Positions 26,171-34,867 of a stretch of DNA of 64,000 nucleotides are shown here, in pieces. Below the pieces are notes generated by a model. That model was not told the DNA's origin, did no database searches, and worked only from the letters and a program-made list of their open reading frames with translations. Numbering within the stretch: position 1 is the first letter of the stretch; each line of letters opens with the position of its first letter. Where the stretch lies: positions 1 through 64,000 of the forward strand of contig JAFRJV010000145.1 in NCBI GenBank assembly GCA_017432075.1. The letters are read 5' to 3'. The stretch comes from Mogibacterium sp. (GTDB lineage: Bacteria; Bacillota; Clostridia; Peptostreptococcales; Anaerovoracaceae). Made by a program: the position numbers and the translations under genes.

Positions 26171-29024
26171 TGAACTAATCAAAGATCTTGACATAAGTAT
26201 ACAGGAATTAAAGGGCTATGCGGATAAGCTTGGTATCGCCATCAGCTCCGCAAGATCCTCGATCGAGGATCAGGCTGCAGAAAGGCTGACAAGGTCCATC
26301 AACATGATGAGGGGTACGTCCTCCGGAAACAAAGCCGGCGGAAATAAGCCTAAGATCAAAGCAGTCCCTGTTGTGCCAAAGGACGGGGCAAGGCCAAGGC
26401 CGCCTATGGGCAAGCCGGTGATCCCGAAAAAGCCTGCGGCGCCAGTAACTGAAGAGCCTGAGGAAGAAAAACCTGCAGAAGAAAAGATCACAGCACCTGA
26501 ACCTGAAGTTGCAGAGACTGAGGTAAAGGCAGCTGAGATTCCTGTTGCAGAAAAAGAGCCTGAAGCTCCGGAAAAGACTGAGGATAAGCCTGCAGAGCCT
26601 GAAAAACCTGCAGAAATTGCAAAGGAAGTGGCTGCAGAGCCTGAAAAACCTGCAGTGGAAAAAGCTGCTGCCCCAGAGCCTGAGGAAGAAAAACCGGTTG
26701 AGGTACCTGCTGCAGAAAAAGAGCCTGAACAGGCAAAGCCTAAGAAGGAAGAACCTGTAAAGCCTGAACCTGCAAAGGAAGAGGAGTATGTTAATGCTCC
26801 GGGCAAACCTATGCGCTTCAAGAAGATCTCCGATGCCGAGACCGAAAAGAAAAAGGCAGAAGAGCAGAGAAAGCAGATGCGCGAGAAGAGAGCACAGAGC
26901 AAGGCTTCTGAAGGTGACAGGAAGAAACCTTCAAGGAACAAAGGCGAAGGCGGAAAAGACCGTCAGGACCGCAAGGACCGTCAGGATCGTAAAGATCGTC
27001 CTGAACGTCCTAAAAAGTCCCAGGGCGAAAGACCTGCACCGGCTCCGGCATCAGGCGGAGGCAAGGCTGCAAAGGGCAAGAGCAAGAAGTTCTTCGATAA
27101 CCGCGACAGAGATAAGCAGTCGAGGTTCGACAGGCGTGAAGACGGCCCGGGCGGACGCAGAAGCAACAATAACAACATCTATGACGAGGCTGCTCTCGAG
27201 AAGCAGGAGCGTCATAAGAGAAAATACAAGACAAAGGTCGTAGAAGAGCCTACAGTAGAGGAACTCCTGCCTGAAGGAACTATTGCAGTTACCGTTCCTA
27301 TCACAGTAGCAGGTCTCTCCGAACAGGCTGAGATCAGCGTAAGCAAGATCATCATGGCGATGATGCAGATGGGAGTAATGGCAACGATCAACCAGACTCT
27401 TGATAAGGACGCTGTAGAGATGCTCGCTGAGGATCTCGGACTCCAGATCGTCGTTACTGAAGAAGAGCCTGAGATCGAAGAGCCGGGAATCGACATGCAT
27501 GAAGATGCCGAGAGTGAACTCAAACCGCGTCCGCCGATCATCACTGTAATGGGACACGTAGACCACGGTAAGACTTCGCTGCTCGACGCCATAAGAAATA
27601 CAAACGTCACTGCCGGCGAATCCGGCGGAATCACGCAGCACATCGGTGCTTCGGAAGTCATGATCAACGGAAGAAGGATCGTATTCCTCGATACTCCGGG
27701 ACACGAAGCGTTTACGACGATGCGTGCAAGAGGAGCACAGGTCACAGATATCGCGGTGCTGGTAGTAGCTGCAGATGACGGCGTAATGCCACAGACGATC
27801 GAGTCCATTAGCCATGCGAAGGCAGCGAACGTTCCTATCATCGTTGCCATCAACAAGATGGACAAGCCAGGCGCAAATCCTGACAGGGTAAAGCAGGAAC
27901 TCATGGAGCACGGCGTGCTCGTAGAGGACTGGGGCGGCGAGGTTATCTCCGTTCCTGTATCTGCCAAGAAGGGTGAGGGAATCACTGACCTGCTCGAGAT
28001 GATACTCCTGCAGGCAGACATGCTCGAACTCAGGGCAAATCCTGACAGACTGGCTCTCGGAACCGTTATCGAGGCAAGACTTGACAAGGCAAAAGGTCCT
28101 GTCGCAACACTGCTCGTATCGAACGGAACTCTTAAGACCGGCCAGAGCGTAGTAGCAGGAACGACATCAGGAAAGATTCGTGTAATGACAGACGATAAGG
28201 GCAAGACGATCCGAAAGGCAGGTCCTGCCACGGCTGTCGAGATCCTCGGACTTTCAGATGTACCTGATGCAGGTGACGCATTCAACGCGGTAAGGGATGA
28301 CAAGACTGCACGTGAGATTGCTGCAAACCGTAAGGAGAAGATGAGAGAAGAAGTCCTGGCAAAGAATGCCAGCATGACTCTAGAGAAGCTCTTCAGTCAG
28401 ATACAGGAGGGTGAGGCAAAGGAACTCAACCTCATCGTCAAGGCAGACGTACAGGGATCTGTCGGAGCTATTATTACCTCGCTTGAGAAGCTTGAGACTC
28501 CGGAGGTCAAGATCAACGTTATCCACAGCGGCGTAGGTACTATCAACGAATCTGACGTAATGCTGGCAGAGACATCGAACGCCATCATCATCGGATTCAA
28601 TGTCAGACCTACTACGGCCGTCACCAACCAGGCTCAGGCTGCTGATGTAGAGATCAGACTCTACAGAGTCATCTACGACATTATTGACGAGATCCAGGAT
28701 GCTATGAAGGGCATGCTTGATCCTGAGTATAAGGAAGAAGTACTCGGTAAGGCTGTCGTCAGAGATACATTCAAGGTGCCTGGCGTCGGTATCATTGCCG
28801 GATGCTATGTCAACGAGGGTATCGTAAAGAGAAATGCCCAGATCAGACTGGTCAGAGACGGAATCGTCATTCACGAGGGAGTCATCAGCTCACTCAGGAG
28901 ATTCAAGGACGACGTCAGGGAAGTCGCTGCAGGATACGAGTGCGGACTCGGCATCGAGAAATACAACGACATCAAGCCTGACGACGTGATCGAATGCTTC
29001 AACATGGTTGAGGTAGCACGTTAA
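26154..29024 (+). CDS. infB: Translation initiation factor IF-2
   Basis: 956 residues from ATG 26154, chosen for its AAGGAGG five bases upstream (an earlier in-frame start at 26118 is inside ylxR). GTPase that brings initiator tRNA to the ribosome. Seen: N-terminal IF2N domain ('VSELIKDLDISIQEL'), a long Pro/Glu/Lys/Ala-rich region (about 100-230) followed by a basic Arg/Asp/Lys-rich one (about 240-360), then the G domain 'GHVDHGKTSLLD', 'DTPGHEAF', 'NKMDKPGA', and C-terminal domains. The N-terminal low-complexity part is the main length variable in this family. Confidence 0.96.
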   Translation: MSKKVSELIKDLDISIQELKGYADKLGIAISSARSSIEDQAAERLTRSINMMRGTSSGNKAGGNKPKIKAVPVVPKDGARPRPPMGKPVIPKKPAAPVTEEPEEEKPAEEKITAPEPEVAETEVKAAEIPVAEKEPEAPEKTEDKPAEPEKPAEIAKEVAAEPEKPAVEKAAAPEPEEEKPVEVPAAEKEPEQAKPKKEEPVKPEPAKEEEYVNAPGKPMRFKKISDAETEKKKAEEQRKQMREKRAQSKASEGDRKKPSRNKGEGGKDRQDRKDRQDRKDRPERPKKSQGERPAPAPASGGGKAAKGKSKKFFDNRDRDKQSRFDRREDGPGGRRSNNNNIYDEAALEKQERHKRKYKTKVVEEPTVEELLPEGTIAVTVPITVAGLSEQAEISVSKIIMAMMQMGVMATINQTLDKDAVEMLAEDLGLQIVVTEEEPEIEEPGIDMHEDAESELKPRPPIITVMGHVDHGKTSLLDAIRNTNVTAGESGGITQHIGASEVMINGRRIVFLDTPGHEAFTTMRARGAQVTDIAVLVVAADDGVMPQTIESISHAKAANVPIIVAINKMDKPGANPDRVKQELMEHGVLVEDWGGEVISVPVSAKKGEGITDLLEMILLQADMLELRANPDRLALGTVIEARLDKAKGPVATLLVSNGTLKTGQSVVAGTTSGKIRVMTDDKGKTIRKAGPATAVEILGLSDVPDAGDAFNAVRDDKTAREIAANRKEKMREEVLAKNASMTLEKLFSQIQEGEAKELNLIVKADVQGSVGAIITSLEKLETPEVKINVIHSGVGTINESDVMLAETSNAIIIGFNVRPTTAVTNQAQAADVEIRLYRVIYDIIDEIQDAMKGMLDPEYKEEVLGKAVVRDTFKVPGVGIIAGCYVNEGIVKRNAQIRLVRDGIVIHEGVISSLRRFKDDVREVAAGYECGLGIEKYNDIKPDDVIECFNMVEVAR

Positions 29025-29037
29025 TAACGGAGATAAA

Positions 29038-29412
29038 ATGGCTAAATACAGACAGGGGAGGCTCAGCGAAGAGATAAAGAAAAGCGTAAGCGGTTTCCTT
29101 ATCAACGGAGCTAAAGACCCGGCACTTACTTCAAGAATAATAAGCATCACAGGCGTCGAGGTGACACGTGACTTAAGCTATGCCACGATCTACGTTTCAC
29201 CGGTCTGCCTTTCGGATGAAGACAAGGAAATGGTGTACTCAGGTGTACTCGCAGGTTTTGAGCGCGCAAAAGGCGCCATCAGAGGCCAGGTGTCGAGAGA
29301 CATCAAGCTCAGACATACACCTGAGCTCATCTTCAAACTTGATTCATCACAGGATTACGGCAGACACATCGATTCGATAATCGACAGCCTTACTTACAGC
29401 AACGAGGAATGA
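29038..29412 (+). CDS. rbfA: Ribosome-binding factor A
   Basis: 124 residues. KH-fold protein for late 30S assembly and cold adaptation. Seen: 'RLSEEIKKSVSGFL', 'TRDLSYATIYVS' and 'RHTPELIFKLDSS', all typical. It follows infB after 13 bases; its stop overlaps the nrnA start (ATGA). Confidence 0.95.
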   Translation: MAKYRQGRLSEEIKKSVSGFLINGAKDPALTSRIISITGVEVTRDLSYATIYVSPVCLSDEDKEMVYSGVLAGFERAKGAIRGQVSRDIKLRHTPELIFKLDSSQDYGRHIDSIIDSLTYSNEE

Positions 29413-30383
29413 ACGACACCATAAAAAGTATCGCAACAATAATGAAGGATCTGGACGGCATACTGCTGTTCCCGCACACAAATATGGACGGGGATGCGCT
29501 GGGCTCATGCACGGCGCTTTGCCTTGCCCTGAGAAGTCTCGGCAAGCAGGCGTACGTCATGATCAACGAGCCGGTTCCGAAGAATCTTGACTTTCTGGAG
29601 TGCGGATGTACTACAACCGATGACAGCGTGCTTGATGATGTTCAGCTCTCACTCATGATAGACTGCAACGGCATGAACCGTATCACCGGCAGGGAGAAAG
29701 CCTGGAAGAGAGGACGCCTGAAGGGCTGCTTCGATCACCACGCCACAAAAGCAAAGGATATCAGATATGATTTCGCCAGGATCGAACCGAAGTCCGCTGC
29801 GGTAGGAGAGATCGTTTACAATGTCATAAGAGCTCTCGGTGTTGAGATCTCACTCGACATTGCAAACTGCATTTTTACGGCTATCACGACGGATACCGGC
29901 AACTTCCAGCACAGCAACACGACCAGCCGCTCGCATGAGATCGCAGGACATCTGTATAAGATCGAAGGCTTCAACTCCAAGATCATCTCTGCTCTCATTT
30001 ATGACCGCAGATCCAAGGAGGCGCTGAAGATGGAGAGTGAGGTGATCTCGGATCTGAAATTCTATGCTGACGGAAAGCTTGCGGTCGGAAAGGTCACACA
30101 GGCGCTGCTTAAAGAAAACGGCTGCACCCTTGACGAGGCTGACGGGATCATACAGAAGATGATGAGTATCGACGGCGTCGAAGGAGCCTGCCTGTTCAAG
30201 GAGACTGAGACAAACGTAAGAGCCAGCCTAAGGGGAAGGACCTATGCAAACATGGCTTCAGCTGCCGCGAAATTCGGAGGCGGAGGCCATACGCTTGCGG
30301 CCGGATGCACTTTCTTCATGCCTCTCGAGGAGGCTGAGAAGCTGTTCATCCCTGTGCTCATCGATACCGTGAACACTCACTGA
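29409..30383 (+). CDS. nrnA: DHH-family bifunctional oligoribonuclease/pAp phosphatase NrnA
   Basis: 324 residues. Degrades 2-5-base RNAs and dephosphorylates pAp. Seen: the metal motifs 'HTNMDGDALGS' near the N terminus, 'DHHAT' in the middle (about residue 110-120), and the DHHA1 substrate domain with 'GGGGHTLAAG' near the C terminus. It lies between rbfA and truB as in many Firmicutes, overlapping rbfA by four bases. Confidence 0.93.
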   Translation: MNDTIKSIATIMKDLDGILLFPHTNMDGDALGSCTALCLALRSLGKQAYVMINEPVPKNLDFLECGCTTTDDSVLDDVQLSLMIDCNGMNRITGREKAWKRGRLKGCFDHHATKAKDIRYDFARIEPKSAAVGEIVYNVIRALGVEISLDIANCIFTAITTDTGNFQHSNTTSRSHEIAGHLYKIEGFNSKIISALIYDRRSKEALKMESEVISDLKFYADGKLAVGKVTQALLKENGCTLDEADGIIQKMMSIDGVEGACLFKETETNVRASLRGRTYANMASAAAKFGGGGHTLAAGCTFFMPLEEAEKLFIPVLIDTVNTH

Positions 30384-30388
30384 ATCAA

Positions 30389-31291
30389 ATGACAGACGGA
30401 ATTATAAATGTAAACAAGCCGGCAGGGTGGACGTCGCAGGACGTCTGCACAAAACTCAGGCACGTGCTTAATATCAGGAAAATAGGACACACAGGAACGC
30501 TCGACCCGATGGCTACGGGCGTTTTGCCTGTCTGTATGGGAAAAGCCACCCGGACGATCGAGTATTATGATATGGATTCCAAATCATATCATGCTTCGAT
30601 GAAGCTGGGCATGACGACCGATACTCTCGATATAACGGGAGAGATACTTGAAACGTGCGGATACTCAGATATCAGCGAAAAAGCCGTCAGAGACGCATTT
30701 AAAGCCTACACAGGCCAGGTGATGCAGATACCTCCGAAGTATTCGGCGATAAGGATAGACGGAAAGAGGGCATACGACCTCGCACGTGAGGGAAAGGCTT
30801 TTGAAATAAAGCCGCGTGAGATAACAGTATATGATAATAATGTCACTTTCATTGATCTCGAAAGCGGTGAGATAGAATTCGATATAACCTGCTCAAAGGG
30901 CACATACATACGCACGGTATGTGATGATATCGGCCATACGCTTGGATGCGGTGCGGTCATGACAGCACTGACACGTACTGCTTCGGGATATTTCAGGATA
31001 GAGGATGCAAATACTATTGAAGAGATCATCGAAGCGGCCGGAAAAGGGGTTGAAGAAGTAGAAAAAATGATGATCCCGGCGGATATCACACTGGAAAAGC
31101 TGGGCAGGATCAAACTTAACGATAATAGGATTACCGCCTTTATAAACGGCAACTCATCATGGCCGAACGGATTCCGCATAACTGCGCCATCTGAGTTCAA
31201 TGAACTGTTCAGGGTATACGGAAACGGCGTTTTTCTCGGTGTCGCAGCAGTTGAAAACGGCTCACTGGTGCCGAAAAAGGTGGTCAGATAG
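30389..31291 (+). CDS. truB: tRNA pseudouridine-55 synthase
   Basis: 300 residues. Converts U55 in the tRNA T-loop to pseudouridine. Seen: 'NVNKPAGWTSQDV', the catalytic-Asp motif 'GHTGTLDPMATGVL', the substrate-binding 'PPKYSAIRIDGKRAYD' and 'CSKGTYIRT', then a C-terminal PUA-like domain. Follows nrnA after 5 bases. Confidence 0.95.
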   Translation: MTDGIINVNKPAGWTSQDVCTKLRHVLNIRKIGHTGTLDPMATGVLPVCMGKATRTIEYYDMDSKSYHASMKLGMTTDTLDITGEILETCGYSDISEKAVRDAFKAYTGQVMQIPPKYSAIRIDGKRAYDLAREGKAFEIKPREITVYDNNVTFIDLESGEIEFDITCSKGTYIRTVCDDIGHTLGCGAVMTALTRTASGYFRIEDANTIEEIIEAAGKGVEEVEKMMIPADITLEKLGRIKLNDNRITAFINGNSSWPNGFRITAPSEFNELFRVYGNGVFLGVAAVENGSLVPKKVVR

Positions 31292-31298
31292 TACAATA

Positions 31299-32243
31299 AT
31301 GGAAATAATAAACAGCCTGGATAATATTAATATCGGACAAAAAACAGCGGTAGCACTCGGTAATTTCGACGGCATCCATATAGGACACCGCGAGATATTC
31401 CGCAATGCGCTTGACGCTGCAAAGGAGCATGATCTGAAGTCACTGTGTTTCACGTTTTCGAACCATCCGTTCAATTTCATTCTCAGAAGAGATGACAGCG
31501 ATCCGGATGCGGTGAAACTCATCTGCACAGAAGAAGAAAAGATCGAACTCATAGAAAACATGGGATTCGAAATTCTTGTAAACGTGCCGTTTGATGAGCA
31601 CATCATGACCATGCAGGCACATGAGTTTTTTGAGGATATAGTAAAAGACAAGCTCAATGCAGGTTATGTTTCGGTAGGCTTCAACTACACCTATGGCGCA
31701 AGAGCAACGGGAAGGCCTGATACTTTGCGCAGGGAATGTGAAGCTGCAGGGATAGGCGTGGCCATACATGATGCGGTAGTGGTAGACGGAGAAGTTGTAA
31801 GCTCGACTCTGATACGCGAGATGATAGCGACAGGCAACATGGAGATGACCGCAAGGCTGCTCGGCAGGCCGTACTCTTTCAACGGTACCGTAAAACACGG
31901 CAAGAAACTCGGGAGCAGCATGGGAATACCTACAATAAATATCCCCGTACCTGACAGGCAGATGCTGCCTCCAAACGGCGTATACTTCAGCCGTATCCAT
32001 ATAAACGGGATCACGTATAACAGCGTATCAAATATCGGACTGAACCCTACTGTAAACGATGATGCCAGACGCAAGACGATAGAGACCAACATTTTCGATT
32101 ACGACGATGATGCATACGGACAGGATGTCACCGTCTACTTCGATCATTTCTCGCGCGGAGAGAGAAAATTCAGGAATAAAGAGGAGCTTTTTGCACAGAT
32201 CGCCCGTGACTGTGAAAACGCCCGGAATTATCGTAAAAAATGA
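31299..32243 (+). CDS. ribF: Bifunctional riboflavin kinase/FAD synthetase
   Basis: 314 residues from ATG 31299; an in-frame start at 31200 lies within truB and is rejected. Makes FMN and FAD. Seen: N-terminal nucleotidyltransferase with 'GNFDGIHIGHREIF' and 'VGFNYTYG', and the C-terminal flavokinase domain with 'GTVKHGKKLGSSMGIPTIN' and 'NIGLNPTV'. No clear SD, so translation may depend on truB. The rpsO promoter begins right at its stop. Confidence 0.94.
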   Translation: MEIINSLDNINIGQKTAVALGNFDGIHIGHREIFRNALDAAKEHDLKSLCFTFSNHPFNFILRRDDSDPDAVKLICTEEEKIELIENMGFEILVNVPFDEHIMTMQAHEFFEDIVKDKLNAGYVSVGFNYTYGARATGRPDTLRRECEAAGIGVAIHDAVVVDGEVVSSTLIREMIATGNMEMTARLLGRPYSFNGTVKHGKKLGSSMGIPTINIPVPDRQMLPPNGVYFSRIHINGITYNSVSNIGLNPTVNDDARRKTIETNIFDYDDDAYGQDVTVYFDHFSRGERKFRNKEELFAQIARDCENARNYRKK

Positions 32244-32272
32244 TAGACAACACGTTTCTTTCGTGTTAATAT
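32244..32272 (+). promoter_or_regulatory. Promoter of rpsO-pnp
   Basis: TAGACA (32244-32249), 17-base spacer and TAATAT (32267-32272) preceded by TGT (extended -10). Predicted start near 32279. Confidence 0.65.
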
Positions 32273-32278
32273 ACCAAC

Positions 32279-32371
32279 GTTGTAAATCAATTCAATATAC
32301 CCGCGCCGCAGTGGTTCGCATCTCCGACGGCTACGCAGAGCGGGCGAACTTAAGAAAAGGAGTTTATTTTT
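32279..32371 (+). promoter_or_regulatory. Structured rpsO leader, candidate S15 autoregulatory site
   Basis: About 93 bases between the predicted start and rpsO. GTTCGC (32314-32319) pairs with GCGAAC (32344-32349), with CTC/GAG (32322-32324/32338-32340) inside, ending a few bases before the AAAAGGAG SD. Firmicute rpsO leaders often bind S15 for feedback; whether this one does is inference. Confidence 0.45.
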
Positions 32372-32638
32372 ATGCTTACAAAAGAGAAAAAACAGGAAAT
32401 CATCAAAGAGTATGCTACTAAAGAAGGCGACACAGGTTCCCCTGAGGTTCAGGTAGCTATCCTTACTTACAGGATCAACGACCTCAACGAGCACCTCAAG
32501 GAGCATCATAAAGACCACCACTCCAGAAGAGGTCTTCTGAAGATGGTAGGACAGAGAAGAAACCTTCTCAAGTACCTCAGAGAAACAGATATCGACAGAT
32601 ACAGAAGTCTCATCGCCCGTCTCGGCCTGAGAAAATAA
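32372..32638 (+). CDS. rpsO: 30S ribosomal protein S15
   Basis: 88 residues, the standard length. Binds 16S rRNA in the 30S platform. Seen: '[19 protein letters not shown]', '[11 protein letters not shown]' and 'LIARLGLRK' at the end. SD AAAAGGAG. A hairpin terminator/processing site follows, then pnp, as in most bacteria. Confidence 0.97.
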   Translation: MLTKEKKQEIIKEYATKEGDTGSPEVQVAILTYRINDLNEHLKEHHKDHHSRRGLLKMVGQRRNLLKYLRETDIDRYRSLIARLGLRK

Positions 32639-32650
32639 TATCTGACAATG

Positions 32651-32679
32651 AAGCGGGAGCACGCCTCCCGCTTTGTATG
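32651..32679 (+). terminator. Hairpin between rpsO and pnp
   Basis: Perfect 9-pair stem (32651-32659 with 32665-32673) and a 5-base loop, followed by a weak T-tail (TTGTATGT). It probably terminates part of the rpsO transcripts; a stem here is also the typical RNase III processing spot in rpsO-pnp operons. Confidence 0.6.
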
Positions 32680-32734
32680 TATTTAGTTAATGCCCATAGG
32701 AAAAGAATGATTAACAGGAAGGAGTTGTTAATAA

Positions 32735-34867
32735 ATGGGTAGATTTGAAGATTACAGAGTATTCAGAACAGCACTTGGCGGCAGACTTCTCGAAGTCGAG
32801 ATCGGCAAACTCGCTGAACAGGCAAACGGACAGGCCACGGTCAGATACGGAGATACGGTCGTGAGCTGCACAGTCTGCGCAAGCAAGGAGCCTAAGCAGG
32901 ACGTGGATTTCTTCCCGCTTACATGCAATTTTGAAGAGAAACTTTACGCGGTTGGAAAGATCCCTGGAGGATATATCAAGAGAGAGGGTCGTCCGAGTGA
33001 TAAGGCAACACTTACCTCGAGACTCATCGACAGGCCTCTCAGACCGCTCTTCCCGAAGGGTTACAGAAATGATGTAGTAGTAACGGCAACCGCTCTGTCG
33101 GTAGACCATGACTGCTCACCTGAGGTAGCTTCGCTCATCGGTACTTCGACAGCGATCGCGATCTCTGACATCCCTTGGGACGGCCCTACAGCAGGCGTTG
33201 TTGTAGGAAGAGTAGACGGAGAATTCGTCATCAACCCTACATTCGAGCAGAGACAGGTATCCGACCTCAATCTTACAGTATGCGGTACCGAAGAAGCCAT
33301 CATGATGGTCGAAGCAGGAGCCAATGAGCTTCCTGAAGACCAGATGCTCGAAGCTATCCTTACAGGTCACGAAGAGATCAAGAACATCTGCAGATTCATC
33401 AAGGAGATCGTTGCAGAAGTCGGTAAGGAAAAGCAGCAGTATGTAGTATTCAAAGCAGCTGAAGATGTTGATGCAGCTGTAAGAGAGTATGCAACATCCA
33501 ACATGATCGAAGCGATCTACACTTTCGACAAGCAGGAGAGGATCGCAAACATGGATGCCGTTGCAGCTGATGCAAAGGAGCACTTTGCCGAGGAATTCGA
33601 AGGAAGAATGGCCGAGGTCGATGAAGTACTCTACAACATCAAGAAAGAAGAAGTCAGACGCCGCATTCTTGAAGAAGGCGTACGTCCTGATGACAGAAGA
33701 CCTGACGAGATCAGACCGCTCTGGAGCGAGACCGGATATCTTCCGAGAACACACGGATCCGGACTCTTCAAGAGAGGACAGACTCAGGTGCTCTCGATCG
33801 CGACACTCGCACCGCTTTCAGAGGCTCAGTACCTCGACGGAATCGATGATGACGTGACACGCAAGAGATATATGCATCAGTATAACTTCCCTGGTTACTG
33901 CACAGGCGAGGCAAAGCCGAGCAGATCACCTGGAAGAAGAGAGATCGGACACGGAGCTCTCGCAGAAAGAGCGCTTCTGCCTGTACTTCCTAGCGAAGAG
34001 GAATTCCCATATGCTATCAGAGTCGTCTCTGAAGTAATGTCTTCGAACGGTTCTTCCTCGATGGCATCGACATGCGGATCCACACTCGCACTTATGGATG
34101 CAGGTGTTCCTATCACGAAACCGGTTTCCGGAATCGCTATGGGACTCATCGAAGGATTCAATGAGGACGGATCGAGCAAGTTCGCCATCCTCTCCGACAT
34201 CCAGGGCATGGAAGACTTCCTTGGCGACATGGACTTCAAGGTCACAGGAACTCCTGACGGTGTTACAGCTCTCCAGATGGATATCAAGGTGCACGGTCTT
34301 AACAGAGAGATCCTCGAACAGGCTCTCGAACAGGCTAAGATCGGCAGAGCAAAGATCCTCGAGAACATGCTCGAAGAGATCCCTGAACCAAGGGCTGAGC
34401 TCAGCAAGTATGCTCCTAGATTCATCAGCATGAGAGTTGATCCTGACAAGATCAGACTGGTCATCGGACCTGGAGGAAAGACTGTCAACAGGATCGTTGA
34501 TGAAACAGGCGCCAAGATCGATATCTCTGATGATGATGTCGGATTCATCGCTATTTATGCAGTCGATCAGGAAAGCGCTGAGGCTGCACGCAGAGAGATC
34601 GAGCTCATCACAAAGGACGTCGAAGTAGGCGAGACTTATGAGGGCAAGGTCACAAGGATCATGAACTTCGGAGCATTCATTGAGATCCTGCCGGGTAAGG
34701 AAGGCCTGCTGCACATCTCCAAGATGGCAGACCACAGAGTCGCAAAGGTAGAGGACGTAATGAACATCGGCGATGAGGTCAAGGTAAAGGTCACGGAGAT
34801 CGACAGCCAGAACCGCATCAACCTTGAACGTCCGGACGTTAAGCGTTCTGACAATAAAAGAAAATAA
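32735..34867 (+). CDS. pnp: Polyribonucleotide nucleotidyltransferase (PNPase)
   Basis: 710 residues. Phosphorolytic 3'-5' exoribonuclease of the degradosome. Domains: RNase PH 1 ('[18 protein letters not shown]' start), alpha linker, RNase PH 2 with '[10 protein letters not shown]'-like '[13 protein letters not shown]' and the catalytic '[17 protein letters not shown]', then KH ('[12 protein letters not shown]') and S1 ('[14 protein letters not shown]'). Good SD AAGGAG. ppk1 starts at the base after its stop. Confidence 0.96.
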   Translation: MGRFEDYRVFRTALGGRLLEVEIGKLAEQANGQATVRYGDTVVSCTVCASKEPKQDVDFFPLTCNFEEKLYAVGKIPGGYIKREGRPSDKATLTSRLIDRPLRPLFPKGYRNDVVVTATALSVDHDCSPEVASLIGTSTAIAISDIPWDGPTAGVVVGRVDGEFVINPTFEQRQVSDLNLTVCGTEEAIMMVEAGANELPEDQMLEAILTGHEEIKNICRFIKEIVAEVGKEKQQYVVFKAAEDVDAAVREYATSNMIEAIYTFDKQERIANMDAVAADAKEHFAEEFEGRMAEVDEVLYNIKKEEVRRRILEEGVRPDDRRPDEIRPLWSETGYLPRTHGSGLFKRGQTQVLSIATLAPLSEAQYLDGIDDDVTRKRYMHQYNFPGYCTGEAKPSRSPGRREIGHGALAERALLPVLPSEEEFPYAIRVVSEVMSSNGSSSMASTCGSTLALMDAGVPITKPVSGIAMGLIEGFNEDGSSKFAILSDIQGMEDFLGDMDFKVTGTPDGVTALQMDIKVHGLNREILEQALEQAKIGRAKILENMLEEIPEPRAELSKYAPRFISMRVDPDKIRLVIGPGGKTVNRIVDETGAKIDISDDDVGFIAIYAVDQESAEAARREIELITKDVEVGETYEGKVTRIMNFGAFIEILPGKEGLLHISKMADHRVAKVEDVMNIGDEVKVKVTEIDSQNRINLERPDVKRSDNKRK

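Noticed and set aside
26450..26790. Apparent DNA repeat of Glu/Pro/Lys/Ala codons
   Set aside because: It is the low-complexity linker of IF-2; units are irregular at the DNA level, so not a separate repeat element or CRISPR.
27212..28375. 387-codon minus-strand open frame inside infB
   Set aside because: Ser/Ala/Ile-rich antisense product with no motif; the sense strand is clearly IF-2.
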